Part shown: piece after piece, positions 53,227 through 63,174 of the stretch
How the letters are laid out: the number at the start of each line of letters is the position of its first letter
Position numbering within the stretch: the first letter of the stretch is position 1
Origin: JBCCDY01 sp039030555
GTDB taxonomy: Bacteria > Bacteroidota > Bacteroidia > Cytophagales > Cyclobacteriaceae
Assembly (NCBI GenBank): GCA_039030555.1
Contig: JBCCDY010000002.1
Location: forward strand, 62,001-126,000
Reading direction: 5' to 3'
DNA length: 64,000 nt
Translations under genes and position numbers: made by a program
The notes under the pieces: model-generated
The model's input: the letters and a program-made list of their open reading frames with translations, nothing else
Databases searched by the model: none
Told to the model about the DNA's origin: nothing

Positions 53227-54027
53227 ATGGAAGGGGGGGATAAAGGAATTTGCCGACTTAGTATTGTTCCTGTTAGAATGGAGCCCAGTGATAGGAGTGA
53301 ACAGGTCACTCAATTGCTTTTTGGAGAGCATTATTTAGTGATAGACCGTTCGAAAGATAATAAGTGGTTAATGATTAAAACGGCTTTCGATGACTATACG
53401 GGTTGGATAAGCTCAAACCAAAACCACTTCATCGGACAAGAATACTTTGAGCAAATCTCAGATCTTGATTATAAGATCACAACAGATATTAACTCGGAAA
53501 TACTATTCAATAAAAATCATTTAAGAATAGTAATTGGAAGTATTATACCTATATCTTCTCAAGAACTATTCAGAATGGAAGAACAGTTTTCCTTTCGTGG
53601 TAATGCCAAAGGTTTGGCTCAAAAGAAAGACTATTTGTTTCTAAAAGAAATAGCCAAAAAATACTTACATACCCCTTATCAATGGGGGGGCAGAACACCT
53701 TTTGGCATTGATTGCTCTGGCTTTATACAGCAAATTTTCAGAATATCAGGCTATAATCTTCCTAGAGACGCCTGGCAACAATCAAAATTAGGTAAGTCAA
53801 TAGACTTCGAAGATTTAAGACCAGGTGATTTGGCTTTTTTTGCGACAAAAGATAACCGAATCAACCATGTGGGGTTACTGTTAGAGGAAAGAAAAATAAT
53901 TCACGCTTCCGGTCACGTTCGTATTGACTCGCTGGATGAAAAAGGTATTTTTAATAATTCAATAAACAACTATACCCATCAGTTTCAAGGGTTAAAAAGG
54001 ATACTTCGATATACACATGGTCAATAG
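53227..54027 (+). CDS. NlpC/P60 (C40) family peptidase with N-terminal SH3-like domains
   Basis: 266 residues. Two SH3-like parts (about 8-110), then an NlpC/P60 domain (about 130-262) with catalytic C163 (GIDCSGF), H214 (NHVGLLL) and H226 (IIHASGH). These enzymes cleave gamma-D-glutamyl-diamino-acid bonds in cell-wall peptides. No signal peptide or TM helix is seen, so it probably recycles cell-wall peptides in the cytoplasm rather than cutting the wall. It begins 1 bp after the smpB stop, and its end overlaps the HNH gene. Confidence 0.93.
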   Translation: MEGGDKGICRLSIVPVRMEPSDRSEQVTQLLFGEHYLVIDRSKDNKWLMIKTAFDDYTGWISSNQNHFIGQEYFEQISDLDYKITTDINSEILFNKNHLRIVIGSIIPISSQELFRMEEQFSFRGNAKGLAQKKDYLFLKEIAKKYLHTPYQWGGRTPFGIDCSGFIQQIFRISGYNLPRDAWQQSKLGKSIDFEDLRPGDLAFFATKDNRINHVGLLLEERKIIHASGHVRIDSLDEKGIFNNSINNYTHQFQGLKRILRYTHGQ

Positions 54028-54532
54028 GCGAGTACTCGTACTTAATTTTGATTACAGGCCTCTTACGGTTACTAATGTGCAAAAAGCTTTTCTTATGGTC
54101 TTTTTGGAAAAGGCCGAAATGATTACTAAAAGTAATGGCTTTGAATTAAGAAGTGTTAATAATGCATATCCTCTTCCTTCCGTAATAAAATTGAAGAGAT
54201 ATGTGAATGCGCCATTCAAACAGGTTATGTTAACAAGGCAGAATGTTTTTAAACGAGACGGTTTTGCTTGCTCATACTGTGGGTCTAAAAAACATCTAAC
54301 GATCGATCATGTAGTACCAAGGTCCAAAAAAGGAAAATCAACCTGGAATAATCTGGTTACAGCTTGCCAGAGATGCAATTCTAAAAAAGGAAATGGTACA
54401 CCGGAGCAGGCCGGACTAAATTTAAAAGAAGAGCCCTTCAAGCCCTCTTATGCACTGTTTATTCGAAAGTTTTCGGGTTACGTCGATCACGAATGGAAGC
54501 CTTTCCTGGATGGGTGGGGTTCAAGAAATTGA
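54017..54532 (+). CDS. HNH endonuclease-family protein
   Basis: 171 residues. N-terminal domain (1-75; VLVLNFDYRPLTVTNVQKAF), then an HNH domain with CSYCG, the LTIDHVVPRSKKG active-site strand, CQRCNSKKGN and a C-terminal helix. The N-terminal pattern is shared by chromosomal HNH proteins found in many Bacteroidota and cyanobacteria, probably housekeeping rather than mobile. Overlaps the NlpC gene by 11 bp. Function unknown; may be a DNA repair nuclease. Confidence 0.88.
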   Translation: MVNRRVLVLNFDYRPLTVTNVQKAFLMVFLEKAEMITKSNGFELRSVNNAYPLPSVIKLKRYVNAPFKQVMLTRQNVFKRDGFACSYCGSKKHLTIDHVVPRSKKGKSTWNNLVTACQRCNSKKGNGTPEQAGLNLKEEPFKPSYALFIRKFSGYVDHEWKPFLDGWGSRN

Positions 54533-55684
54533 TTAATCCAGTTGATTGGTTAACACCTCGTATAATTGATCTAAGTCTTCCTCAGTATTAAATAGGTGAA
54601 CAGAAACACGCATAGCATCCCCACGAACGGATACGTGTATTTTCCTCCGTATTAATTCCTCTTGTACTTTTTCAGAATCAAATCCTTTTGGGAAACGAAT
54701 GCCAAATAAGTGGTTTGCACTAAACTCATCCGGTTCAAGAATAAAGCCTTTTGTATGCAGATCTTCTTTGAAAGGTTTTACCAGCTTTTTGCAATAATTC
54801 TGAATGTTTTCGACTCCCCATTCATTTATTTGCTGTAACGCTCTCGTAAGCATTGGGACTAAGATGAAATTGCTTTTCTCTCCAATGTCAAACCTCTTCA
54901 TACCTTTCTCATAGTCATCCTGGTAGTTTACAAGGCCTCTAAAGTTTTGACTATCTTTTCTATTGATCCAATTTTCTTCCAAAGGAGAACCATTTTTGAA
55001 TCTTTCACCGTAATAGGCTACCCCTTGTGAGTAAGGGCCCAGAAGCCATTTGTAGCCTCCGCAGATTAACGCGTCGGGTTTTATTTCCTGAACATCCAAC
55101 GGTAAAGCTCCTACCGATTGTGTCCCGTCTATTATAAGGTAGCCATTGTTTTTATCTAATTTTTCGCGTATTGATTTCAAAGCAAATAAGGTTCCATCAG
55201 CCCAATGGAGGTTTCCTATGGAAACTATTTTGGTTTTTTCCGATATCGATTCCAGAATATAATCATTCCACTCCCTTCCTCTTACGGATTGTTGAGGGTG
55301 CTCTATAAGCTTTAGTTCTGCATTACATTCAGAAACCTTTTCTTTCCAGGTGTAGTAATTACTCGGAAACTGTTCGGAAGCTAACAGTACCTCTTCTCCT
55401 TTGTCTAGTTTTATATTCTTAGCTACCGTGGCTATTCCGTAAGAAACGGAAGATATTAAGCTAATGGAGTTCTTACTTTCACTATTGATGATTTTTGCAA
55501 ACTCATTCTTAAGTAATTCAACGGGCTCAAAAAAATCGTTAACCGATACGGAAGTCGGATCATTTTTTCTGGATACAGCTATTAAGCCTGCTGCTTCAAC
55601 GGACTTAAGATTAGGGGACATGTATGCTGTGTTGAGATAAGTGATCTCGTCGGGTAGTGAAAAGAGATGCTTTTTGTTTTCCAA
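54533..55684 (-). CDS. Class V aminotransferase (cysteine desulfurase-like), cytoplasmic
   Basis: 383 residues. PLP-binding D186 (IIDGTQS) and Schiff-base K212 (CGGYKW). Lacks the catalytic cysteine loop expected of a true desulfurase, so probably a lyase or epimerase of the kynureninase/isopenicillin N epimerase branch. No signal peptide, unlike the Tat-exported relative at 518-1759. Its stop abuts that of the HNH gene (convergent). Confidence 0.9.
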   Translation of the reverse strand: MENKKHLFSLPDEITYLNTAYMSPNLKSVEAAGLIAVSRKNDPTSVSVNDFFEPVELLKNEFAKIINSESKNSISLISSVSYGIATVAKNIKLDKGEEVLLASEQFPSNYYTWKEKVSECNAELKLIEHPQQSVRGREWNDYILESISEKTKIVSIGNLHWADGTLFALKSIREKLDKNNGYLIIDGTQSVGALPLDVQEIKPDALICGGYKWLLGPYSQGVAYYGERFKNGSPLEENWINRKDSQNFRGLVNYQDDYEKGMKRFDIGEKSNFILVPMLTRALQQINEWGVENIQNYCKKLVKPFKEDLHTKGFILEPDEFSANHLFGIRFPKGFDSEKVQEELIRRKIHVSVRGDAMRVSVHLFNTEEDLDQLYEVLTNQLD

Positions 55685-55690
55685 TTTTTT

Positions 55691-55722
55691 TAAAAATAAA
55701 AAAGGGAGCCGAAGCTCCCTTT
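55691..55722 (-). terminator. Intrinsic terminator with TTCG tetraloop
   Basis: On the minus strand AAAGGGAGC and GCTCCCTTT pair over 9 bp around TTCG, followed by a T-rich tail. It lies just after the stop of the beta-barrel gene at 55741-56223 and before the class V aminotransferase gene. Confidence 0.92.
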
Positions 55723-55740
55723 ACTCATTTTCAATTAGGG

Positions 55741-56223
55741 TTAAAAGGTATATTTAGCACCTAATCTTATAACTAATTGATCAAAATCACTAATTACATA
55801 TTTTACATCGCCAAAAGCTGAAATCGGCCCATCAAATTCATATAAATAACCACCTCCGAGGTTTAAGCCAACGTTGGTATCACTAGCAGATTCTACCGAA
55901 AAAGTGGCAATATTTATACCTGCTAATGCATATGGGCCAGAAGAATTACCTTGAAAATGATAGTGACCGTCGAAATTTAATGTCCAAAAACCTCTATCAA
56001 CTTCTCCGAAAAAACTATCTTCATCTTCAACGAAAAATATTGACAATTGCGTCTCTGCAGACCAATATTCATCGAAATTATATTCTCCGTTAAAGTTAAT
56101 CCCTAAATCTTCAATTTCACTACCCCAAACAAAGCCTATTCCAGCTCTTACTTGACCATATGAGTTTGAAAAGCAAAACATTGCTAAGACAAACATCACA
56201 ATTACTATTTTTCTCATATTCAT
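55741..56223 (-). CDS. Small outer-membrane beta-barrel protein
   Basis: 160 residues. Signal peptide (MNMRKIVIVMF..NSYGQ, to about residue 24), then alternating aromatic/hydrophobic strands ending in the C-terminal QLVIRLGAKYTF with terminal phenylalanine, typical of OMPs assembled by BAM (8-strand OmpX/OmpW-like size). Start either 56223 or the second ATG at 56217. No other domain. Monocistronic with its own terminator. Confidence 0.82.
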   Translation of the reverse strand: MNMRKIVIVMFVLAMFCFSNSYGQVRAGIGFVWGSEIEDLGINFNGEYNFDEYWSAETQLSIFFVEDEDSFFGEVDRGFWTLNFDGHYHFQGNSSGPYALAGINIATFSVESASDTNVGLNLGGGYLYEFDGPISAFGDVKYVISDFDQLVIRLGAKYTF

Positions 56224-56375
56224 TTTTAGTTGTTTTGATGTAAAAATATAGATGACTTTTGTTGATGCAATAATAATTTGAAGGATTTTCAGTTTTACAT
56301 CAATAAAATCTAGACACTAGCTAAGAAAATAAGCCTTACGAATCGCTGTGCCATTTTTAATTTTTAAATTTCAAT

Positions 56376-56852
56376 ATGAAAAGAATAGTATTTATAGCCT
56401 TAATCAATTGTGCTCTCATCCAATTTTCATTTTCTCAATCTTCCTGGGAAGCGGGTATTCGTTTAAGTAGCGATGATGGTCAGCCCGGAAGCCAGATATC
56501 TATAGATGCGACGGTACCAGTAGGCCTAAAACCTCGTTTACATCCAACAATTTATTTAGGTGATGGAGGTATAGGTTTCGCAGGATACTTTGATTGGCTT
56601 TTTAACTTAGAGGGTACACCCAAGAATTTAAAATTCTATCCTGGTATAGGTCCCGAATTATTCTTTTTCGATGATTTTGTGTTTGGAATTGCAGGAAATT
56701 TTGGGGTTGAGTATTCTTTTGATTTTCCGATTACAGTGGGATTCGACTGGAGACCAGGCTTTAGATTAGGAGATAATGTAGATACGTTCGATACAAGTAA
56801 TTGGGGTATTATGGCGAGATTTAACATTAGTAAATTTTCTCCTGCCAGATAA
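56376..56852 (+). CDS. Small secreted beta-rich protein, probably outer-membrane barrel
   Basis: 158 residues with signal peptide (to about SFSQ at 17-20), then strands rich in aromatic and glycine residues (GIGFAGYFDWLF, FDDFVFGIAGNFGVEYSF). The C-terminal strand GIMARFNISKF ends in a basic tail instead of phenylalanine. No recognised family; similar layout to small porin-like proteins. 152 bp from the divergent barrel gene. Confidence 0.7.
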   Translation: MKRIVFIALINCALIQFSFSQSSWEAGIRLSSDDGQPGSQISIDATVPVGLKPRLHPTIYLGDGGIGFAGYFDWLFNLEGTPKNLKFYPGIGPELFFFDDFVFGIAGNFGVEYSFDFPITVGFDWRPGFRLGDNVDTFDTSNWGIMARFNISKFSPAR

Positions 56853-56927
56853 TTATTTAATTCCTAAAGAGATTATAAATCAGGCAGTTCTTCATTGAAA
56901 TTTTTTGACTCTACCGATGCTGGAGAA

Positions 56928-58391
56928 TCAATTCTTTAGTGAAGCCAAAGATTCATTTTTAGTTTCCAGGTTAGAGTATCCCATTAAATATTCGTCGATT
57001 TGTCTTGCGGCTTCTCTTCCTTCGGAAATGGCCCATACTACGATCGATTGACCTCTTCTTACGTCACCGGCGGCAAATACATTTTCTATGTTAGTTTGAT
57101 ATTTTTTTGTTGGGATAGTTCCTCTAGAGCCTGTTTCCACTTCAAGTGATTTTATAACATCGTCCTGAACTGGATTCGAGTAGCCAATAGCTATTAAAGC
57201 CAGATCACAAGGAATAACCTGCTCTGAATTTGGCACTTCCGTATAAGTTGTCCTGCCATTTCGTGTGGACCATTTCAGTTTTACAATTTTTAAGCCTTTT
57301 ACATGACCTTCTTCATCGCTGACAAAAGATTTAGTTAATACGGACCAGCTTCGCTCGCAACCCTCTTCGTGAGAGGTGGAGGTTGTTAAGGTCATAGGCC
57401 ATTCGGGCCAGGGGTTTACCAGAGAACGTACGTTCGATGGTTTGTCATGATATTGTAGCTGGGTAACAGATGTGGCTCCCTGTCGATTGGAAGTACCCAC
57501 GCAGTCTGAGCCTGTATCGCCCCCACCAATAACAATTACATGTTTGTCTTTGGCAAGAATAAGTTCTTCTGTAACATTAAGGTTAGCAACTCTTCTGTTT
57601 TGTTGAGTGAGGTAATCCATAGCGAAATGAATTCCTTCAAGGTTTCGGCCTTGAATTTCCAAGTCTCGAGGCTCTAAACATCCGATGGCTATTAAAACAG
57701 CATCAAAATCCTGCATTAATTCCTCTTTCGAAACATCTTTACCAATACAGGTATTCACCACGAACTTCACACCCTCCTCTTCCATTAAGCTGATCCTTCG
57801 GTCGATCGTCCACTTTTCCATTTTAAAATCAGGAATACCATATCGTAGTAATCCCCCGATCTGATCATCTTTTTCGAAAACGGTAACCAAGTGCCCGACT
57901 TTATTTAGTTGTTGAGCTGCTGCCAATCCCGCAGGTCCGGAGCCTACAATTGCGACTTTCTTTCCTGTCCGGTCTTTAATTTTCAAAGGCTTGATATACC
58001 CTAGTTCAAATGCCTTTTCGGCTATGGTTTTTTCAATATGTTCTATAGCGACGGGCTGGTTATTTATCGATAGGACACAACTCGCTTCACAGGGAGCTGG
58101 GCATATCCTTCCGGTGAACTCCGGAAAATTGTTTGTGGACTGAAGAACACTAATAGCTTTCTTCCAATCGTCCTGATAAACTGCTTCATTGAATTCTGGG
58201 ATTTTATTTCCTAATGGACAGCCCCCATGGCAAAACGGTATTCCACAGTCCATACACCTGGCCGCCTGGTGATTTGTTTTTTCATCATCTAAAGGTTCAT
58301 AGAATTCACCGGAATGCTGAACTCTATTTTTTGGATCTATTTTCTTGGGTAATTCCCTATTGTACTTCAAAAAACCATCTACCTGTCCCAT
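56928..58391 (-). CDS. gltD: Glutamate synthase (NADPH) small subunit
   Basis: 487 residues. N-terminal Fe-S part with CMDCGIPFCHGGCPLGN and CPAPCEASC cysteines, then two Rossmann domains: FAD motif GSGPAGLAAAQQL and NADPH motif GGGDTGSDCVG. Passes electrons to GltB for glutamate formation from glutamine and 2-oxoglutarate. Follows gltB with 2 bp between genes, so one operon. Confidence 0.97.
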   Translation of the reverse strand: MGQVDGFLKYNRELPKKIDPKNRVQHSGEFYEPLDDEKTNHQAARCMDCGIPFCHGGCPLGNKIPEFNEAVYQDDWKKAISVLQSTNNFPEFTGRICPAPCEASCVLSINNQPVAIEHIEKTIAEKAFELGYIKPLKIKDRTGKKVAIVGSGPAGLAAAQQLNKVGHLVTVFEKDDQIGGLLRYGIPDFKMEKWTIDRRISLMEEEGVKFVVNTCIGKDVSKEELMQDFDAVLIAIGCLEPRDLEIQGRNLEGIHFAMDYLTQQNRRVANLNVTEELILAKDKHVIVIGGGDTGSDCVGTSNRQGATSVTQLQYHDKPSNVRSLVNPWPEWPMTLTTSTSHEEGCERSWSVLTKSFVSDEEGHVKGLKIVKLKWSTRNGRTTYTEVPNSEQVIPCDLALIAIGYSNPVQDDVIKSLEVETGSRGTIPTKKYQTNIENVFAAGDVRRGQSIVVWAISEGREAARQIDEYLMGYSNLETKNESLASLKN

Positions 58392-58393
58392 AT

Positions 58394-61300
58394 CTACACA
58401 GCCATTTTTAGGTTATCAATCATTTCACTTTGCTTCTTTTTGCTTTCCAACACTCTCTTATAGTCTTCAGGCATTACTTTGATAAATGAAGATTTGACGT
58501 TGTTCCAGTTTTTTAAAATTTCCTCTGCAACCTTGCTTCCAGTGTATTTGTGGAAAGCCGAGATCTCCTCTTTTATGAATGTTTCATCTTCTTGAGAAAG
58601 CCGCTCCAGATTTATCATTTCTTTGTTGCACTTGATATTCATTTTTTGAGCTTCATCATATACAAATGCGATCCCTCCACTCATTCCAGCTGCAAAATTC
58701 TGACCTGTTTCTCCCAAAACGATAACTCTACCTCCGGTCATATATTCGCAACCATGATCACCAACGCCCTCTACCACTGAAGTAGCGCCGGAATTCCTTA
58801 CGCAGAAACGTTCGCCAGCTACACCTCGGAAATAAGCTTTTCCGGATGTCGCTCCATAAAGGGCTACGTTGCCTATAACGGAGTTCAATTCAGTCTTATA
58901 TTCAGACTTTTCTCCCGGATAAACGATAATATGCCCTCCTGATAAACCTTTTCCGATGTAGTCATTCGCTTTTCCTTCTAACTCAAACGTAATTCCCAGT
59001 GCTAGAAAAGCTCCAAAACTTTGCCCTGCATATCCGGTGAATTTAATCTTGATGGTATTATTAACTAATCCTGAACTCCCATAACGTTTTGAAATTTCGT
59101 GTGAGAGCATTGCTCCACAAGCTCTATCCGTATTATTTATTACGGTCTCTATTTCCAAAGACGATTTCTTTTCTATTGCTTCTAAACACCTTTCAATCAG
59201 GTTTCTATCCAGCACTTGCTCTATCTCGAAATCCTGTTCTATCTGATTGAACACACCTATGTTTGGTGGGGTTTGCTCTTTGAATAAAATGGGGGAAAGG
59301 TCGAGTTGCTGTAATTTCCAGTGTTGATGGTTTTCAGTTTTTAAGACTTGTGATTGACCCACCATATCGTTTATCGTCCTAAAACCTAGTTCAGCCATCA
59401 ACTCACGAATCTCTTCTACCAAAAACTCAAATAGTGTAATGACATGATTTGGATCTCCTGTGAAAAGCTTGCGTAAGTCCGGATTTTGCGTGGCTACCCC
59501 AACCGGACAGGTATTCAAATGACATTTCCGCATCATGATACAGCCCTCTGCAATCAATGCTGCTGTTGAGACACCCCATTCTTCGGCCCCCAAAAGTGTA
59601 GCGATAACAATGTCGCGACCAGTTAGAAGCTTACCATCAACCTGAAGTACAACCCTGTTGCGAAGGTTATTTTTAACCAATGTCTGTTGAGCTTCGGATA
59701 AACCTAACTCCCAGGGAAGCCCCGTATGTCTTATAGAACTCAAGGGTGAGGCTCCTGTTCCGCCATCATAGCCACTGATCATGATCACATCGGCTTTTGC
59801 TTTGGAAACGCCAGCGGCTATCGTACCTACACCAGCCTCACTAACGAGTTTCACATTTATTCTGGCTTCTTCGTTAGCATTTTTAAGATCGTATATGAGC
59901 TGCTTCAGGTCTTCGATGGAATAAATATCATGATGGGGGGGAGGTGAGATTAATCCTACCCCTGGTGTGGCATAACGTACCTTTGCGATCCAATCATCAA
60001 CCTTATGTCCAGGTAATTGACCCCCTTCTCCTGGCTTGGCACCTTGCGCTATTTTTATCTGAATTTCATTCGCATTCGTCAGGTAATTACTGGTAACCCC
60101 AAACCTTCCTGATGCTACTTGTTTAATGGCCGACCGTTCCCAATCCCCATTCGGTTTCACCTCGAACCTCATTTCATCCTCACCACCTTCGCCACTGTTG
60201 CTCTTCGCTCCGATCCGATTCATGGCGACAGCTAAAGTACTGTGGGCTTCATGCGACAGTGAACCGAACGACATAGCTCCGGTACAAAACCGCTTTAAAA
60301 TATTTTCAGCCGGTTCAACCTCATCAATTGATATAGGATTGTTCTTTTTGAATTTTAAAAGGCTCCTAAGTGTGATTTTTTCTTCCTGCTGCTCATTGAT
60401 CAGATCACTGTATTCTTTAAAAAGTGAGTAGTCTTTCAGCTTGATGGATTTTTGAAGTAGGTGAACGGTTTCAGGATTTATCAAATGCTTTTCTCCTGTT
60501 CTTTTCCATTGGAAGTAACCTCCAACAGGCATTTCACTCTCAGTTTTAGTTTTAAATGCCAGATGGTGTAAAGTGAGGCACTCCTTGGCGAGATCATCGA
60601 AAGAAAGCCCATCTAATCTGGAAATGGTTCCTGTAAATGATCTGTTTATAACTTCCTGGCTTAAGCCAATACATTCGAATATCTGAGCTGCCTGGTATGA
60701 CTGCAATGTGCTGATACCCATTTTCGACATTACCTTTAATAACCCTTTCCCTACAGCCAGGCTATAATTCTCAAAAGCATCATCTGCTGAATTGGACCTA
60801 ATTTTACCTTGATCAAACAGTTGATTTATAGATTCAATGGCCATAAATGGATGTACTGCACTAGCTCCATAACCAACTGCAGTTGCGAAATGGTGTACTT
60901 CCCAGATATCACCTGAATCTAAGATCAGCCCTACTTTAGTTCTAAGTCTCTTCTTGATGAGATGATGATGGACTGTCCCAACAGCAAGTAAAGATGGTAC
61001 GGGAGCGCTTTTGGAATCGACTGAGCGATTCGATAGGATCAATATGTTCTTACCATTTTCAATTGCTTTTTCAGCCTTTTCGCAAATGGTATCAAGCGCT
61101 TGTACAAGTCTGCCCTCTTGCCCGTCACCATTAAACAAACAAGAAATGGTCTGACAGAAATACCCCAATCGTTCGAGATTTTGAATCTTTCCGAAACCTC
61201 CTTCAGAAAGTACAGGTTGTGAAATGTGTACCTGCTTGGTATGCTCCGGTGTTTCTTTTAAAATATTTAGACTTTCCCCAACTTTGGTAAAAAGTGACAT

Positions 61301-62914
61301 CACCGCTCTTTCCCTAATAGGATCGATAGGTGGATTACTTACTTGTGCGAAATATTGCTTAAAATAGTTTGAAATGTGTTGAGACTGGCTTGATAGAACT
61401 GCCAAAGGTGCATCTGCTCCCATAGAGCCTATGGCTTCTTTGGAATCTTCTGCCATGGGTAGAAGGACCTTACTGATATCTTCTTCAGAAAACCCGTAAG
61501 CAATCTGTTTCTTGATTAGCATTTTAGGGTTTGGTCTTTTTTGATCTTGTTCAGGTATATCAAGTAATCTGAGTTTCGTTCTGTATTTCTTGATCCATTC
61601 CTGATATGGCTTTTGGCCGTATACCGCTTTCTTTATTTCATCATCATAAAGCACTTTTTTCTGAGAAAGGTCAACGCAAATCATTTTACCAGGCTTTAAC
61701 CGGCCTTCCTCCACAATTTCTTCCGGCTTAAGACGTAAAGCTCCCGTTTCTGAGGCTAAAACGAACCTGTTATCTTTCGTAATGCAATATCTCGCAGGCC
61801 TTAATCCATTACGATCCAGCGTAGCGCCCACCAGATTATTATCGCAAAATGTTATAGCAGCAGGCCCATCCCATGGTTCCATTAAAGCGGTATGATATTT
61901 ATAGAAGGCCTTCTTCTCCGTACCCATCTGTTTATTATCTTGCCATGCTTCAGGAACCAACATCATAAGTACGTGTGGTAATGACCTTCCGGATAATACG
62001 AGCATTTCCACCAAAGCATCCAGATTTGCTGAATCCGAGTGATTCATATCGGTCACTGGAAGTAGTTTTTCCATCTCTTCTTCGGTGAAATATTCAGAGT
62101 GAAAAAGCGACTCTTTGGATTTCATCTTATTCAGATTTCCTCTAATCGTATTGATCTCCCCGTTATGAGCTAGATATTTGAAGGGTTGGGCCAGTTTCCA
62201 GTTAGGAAAAGTATTGGTTGAAAATCTGCTATGAACTAAAGCATACGAGGAAATAAAGTCTTCATGTTGAAGGTCGGGATAATACTTTAAGAGTTGCTCG
62301 GTCTTTAACTGACCTTTATAGTTGATCTTGGTGGCGGATAAACTCGAAAAATAAAACTCACCGTTATTCCCGCTTACCGTATGGCCAATTTTATGCGTAG
62401 TATAGTTTCGAAGTATAAATAACTTTCTTTCTAGTTCAATTGCACTAAGACCAGAGTCTTTATGTACAATAAAAACCTGCTCGATGAAAGGCTCCACTTT
62501 TCGAGCCTCTATTCCAGGAACATTGTGGTCAACCGGTACTTTTCGATAACCTAAGATTTTAAAATCTAACTCTTTAGCATGGGTTTCAAAAAGCTCCTTG
62601 CAAGCTTTGTAGATTGCAGGATTACTGGAATAAAACACCATACCGACTCCAAAGCGACCGTTTTCCGGTAATTGAAAATCGACTTGCTTTCGGAGATACT
62701 CGTATGGAATTTGCGTCATGATTCCGGCACCGTCGCCTGTTTCCGGATCACTACCTGTGGCGCCTCTATGCTCCATATTTTCCAGCATCGTTAAAGCATC
62801 GGAAACCATTGATCTTGATGCTTTCCCTGAAATATCTGCAATCAGGCCAATACCGCATGAATCATGTTCCAGTTCACTTCTATATAATCCTCTACTATTG
62901 GTTTTTCTATTCAT
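58394..62914 (-). CDS. gltB: Glutamate synthase large subunit
   Basis: 1506 residues. The amidotransferase domain opens with HDSCGIGL; Cys20 should be the nucleophile after removal of the 19-residue propeptide. Then a central domain, the FMN-binding barrel (GEGGEDEMRF, GGTGASPLSS), the Fe-S cysteines CIMMRKCHLNTCPVG and the beta-helical C-terminal domain (GRVIVLGETGQNFAAGMSGG). Main ammonia-assimilation enzyme with glutamine synthetase. The upstream 260 bp hold no recognised operator. Confidence 0.97.
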   Translation of the reverse strand: MNRKTNSRGLYRSELEHDSCGIGLIADISGKASRSMVSDALTMLENMEHRGATGSDPETGDGAGIMTQIPYEYLRKQVDFQLPENGRFGVGMVFYSSNPAIYKACKELFETHAKELDFKILGYRKVPVDHNVPGIEARKVEPFIEQVFIVHKDSGLSAIELERKLFILRNYTTHKIGHTVSGNNGEFYFSSLSATKINYKGQLKTEQLLKYYPDLQHEDFISSYALVHSRFSTNTFPNWKLAQPFKYLAHNGEINTIRGNLNKMKSKESLFHSEYFTEEEMEKLLPVTDMNHSDSANLDALVEMLVLSGRSLPHVLMMLVPEAWQDNKQMGTEKKAFYKYHTALMEPWDGPAAITFCDNNLVGATLDRNGLRPARYCITKDNRFVLASETGALRLKPEEIVEEGRLKPGKMICVDLSQKKVLYDDEIKKAVYGQKPYQEWIKKYRTKLRLLDIPEQDQKRPNPKMLIKKQIAYGFSEEDISKVLLPMAEDSKEAIGSMGADAPLAVLSSQSQHISNYFKQYFAQVSNPPIDPIRERAVMSLFTKVGESLNILKETPEHTKQVHISQPVLSEGGFGKIQNLERLGYFCQTISCLFNGDGQEGRLVQALDTICEKAEKAIENGKNILILSNRSVDSKSAPVPSLLAVGTVHHHLIKKRLRTKVGLILDSGDIWEVHHFATAVGYGASAVHPFMAIESINQLFDQGKIRSNSADDAFENYSLAVGKGLLKVMSKMGISTLQSYQAAQIFECIGLSQEVINRSFTGTISRLDGLSFDDLAKECLTLHHLAFKTKTESEMPVGGYFQWKRTGEKHLINPETVHLLQKSIKLKDYSLFKEYSDLINEQQEEKITLRSLLKFKKNNPISIDEVEPAENILKRFCTGAMSFGSLSHEAHSTLAVAMNRIGAKSNSGEGGEDEMRFEVKPNGDWERSAIKQVASGRFGVTSNYLTNANEIQIKIAQGAKPGEGGQLPGHKVDDWIAKVRYATPGVGLISPPPHHDIYSIEDLKQLIYDLKNANEEARINVKLVSEAGVGTIAAGVSKAKADVIMISGYDGGTGASPLSSIRHTGLPWELGLSEAQQTLVKNNLRNRVVLQVDGKLLTGRDIVIATLLGAEEWGVSTAALIAEGCIMMRKCHLNTCPVGVATQNPDLRKLFTGDPNHVITLFEFLVEEIRELMAELGFRTINDMVGQSQVLKTENHQHWKLQQLDLSPILFKEQTPPNIGVFNQIEQDFEIEQVLDRNLIERCLEAIEKKSSLEIETVINNTDRACGAMLSHEISKRYGSSGLVNNTIKIKFTGYAGQSFGAFLALGITFELEGKANDYIGKGLSGGHIIVYPGEKSEYKTELNSVIGNVALYGATSGKAYFRGVAGERFCVRNSGATSVVEGVGDHGCEYMTGGRVIVLGETGQNFAAGMSGGIAFVYDEAQKMNIKCNKEMINLERLSQEDETFIKEEISAFHKYTGSKVAEEILKNWNNVKSSFIKVMPEDYKRVLESKKKQSEMIDNLKMAV

Positions 62915-63174
62915 TGGTATGATAAAGTCAAAATTGAACAGATCTAGATCGATCAGGAGAATAAAATTAACAAATTGAAAGTTTACATGGCGATAATAAT
63001 TATGCTCTGCACACTTATTTAAAATAATGGCAACATAAATCTATTTCATTATGAATAATGAAATTATCAACCATCTAAAGAAGTTTTTTTAGAAGATTCA
63101 TATACTTAAGCTGGTCTTATCTATTTGCTTCGATCTTTTAACTTGCCGAATGTAAATTCATCAAATCATTGCTT

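Noticed and set aside
54533..55684. Class V aminotransferase called cysteine desulfurase (sufS/iscS/csd)
   Set aside because: The active-site cysteine loop is not seen and no suf or isc genes lie nearby.
62915..63174. Riboswitch or operator upstream of gltB
   Set aside because: No conserved riboswitch core or clear inverted repeat could be found in this AT-rich stretch.
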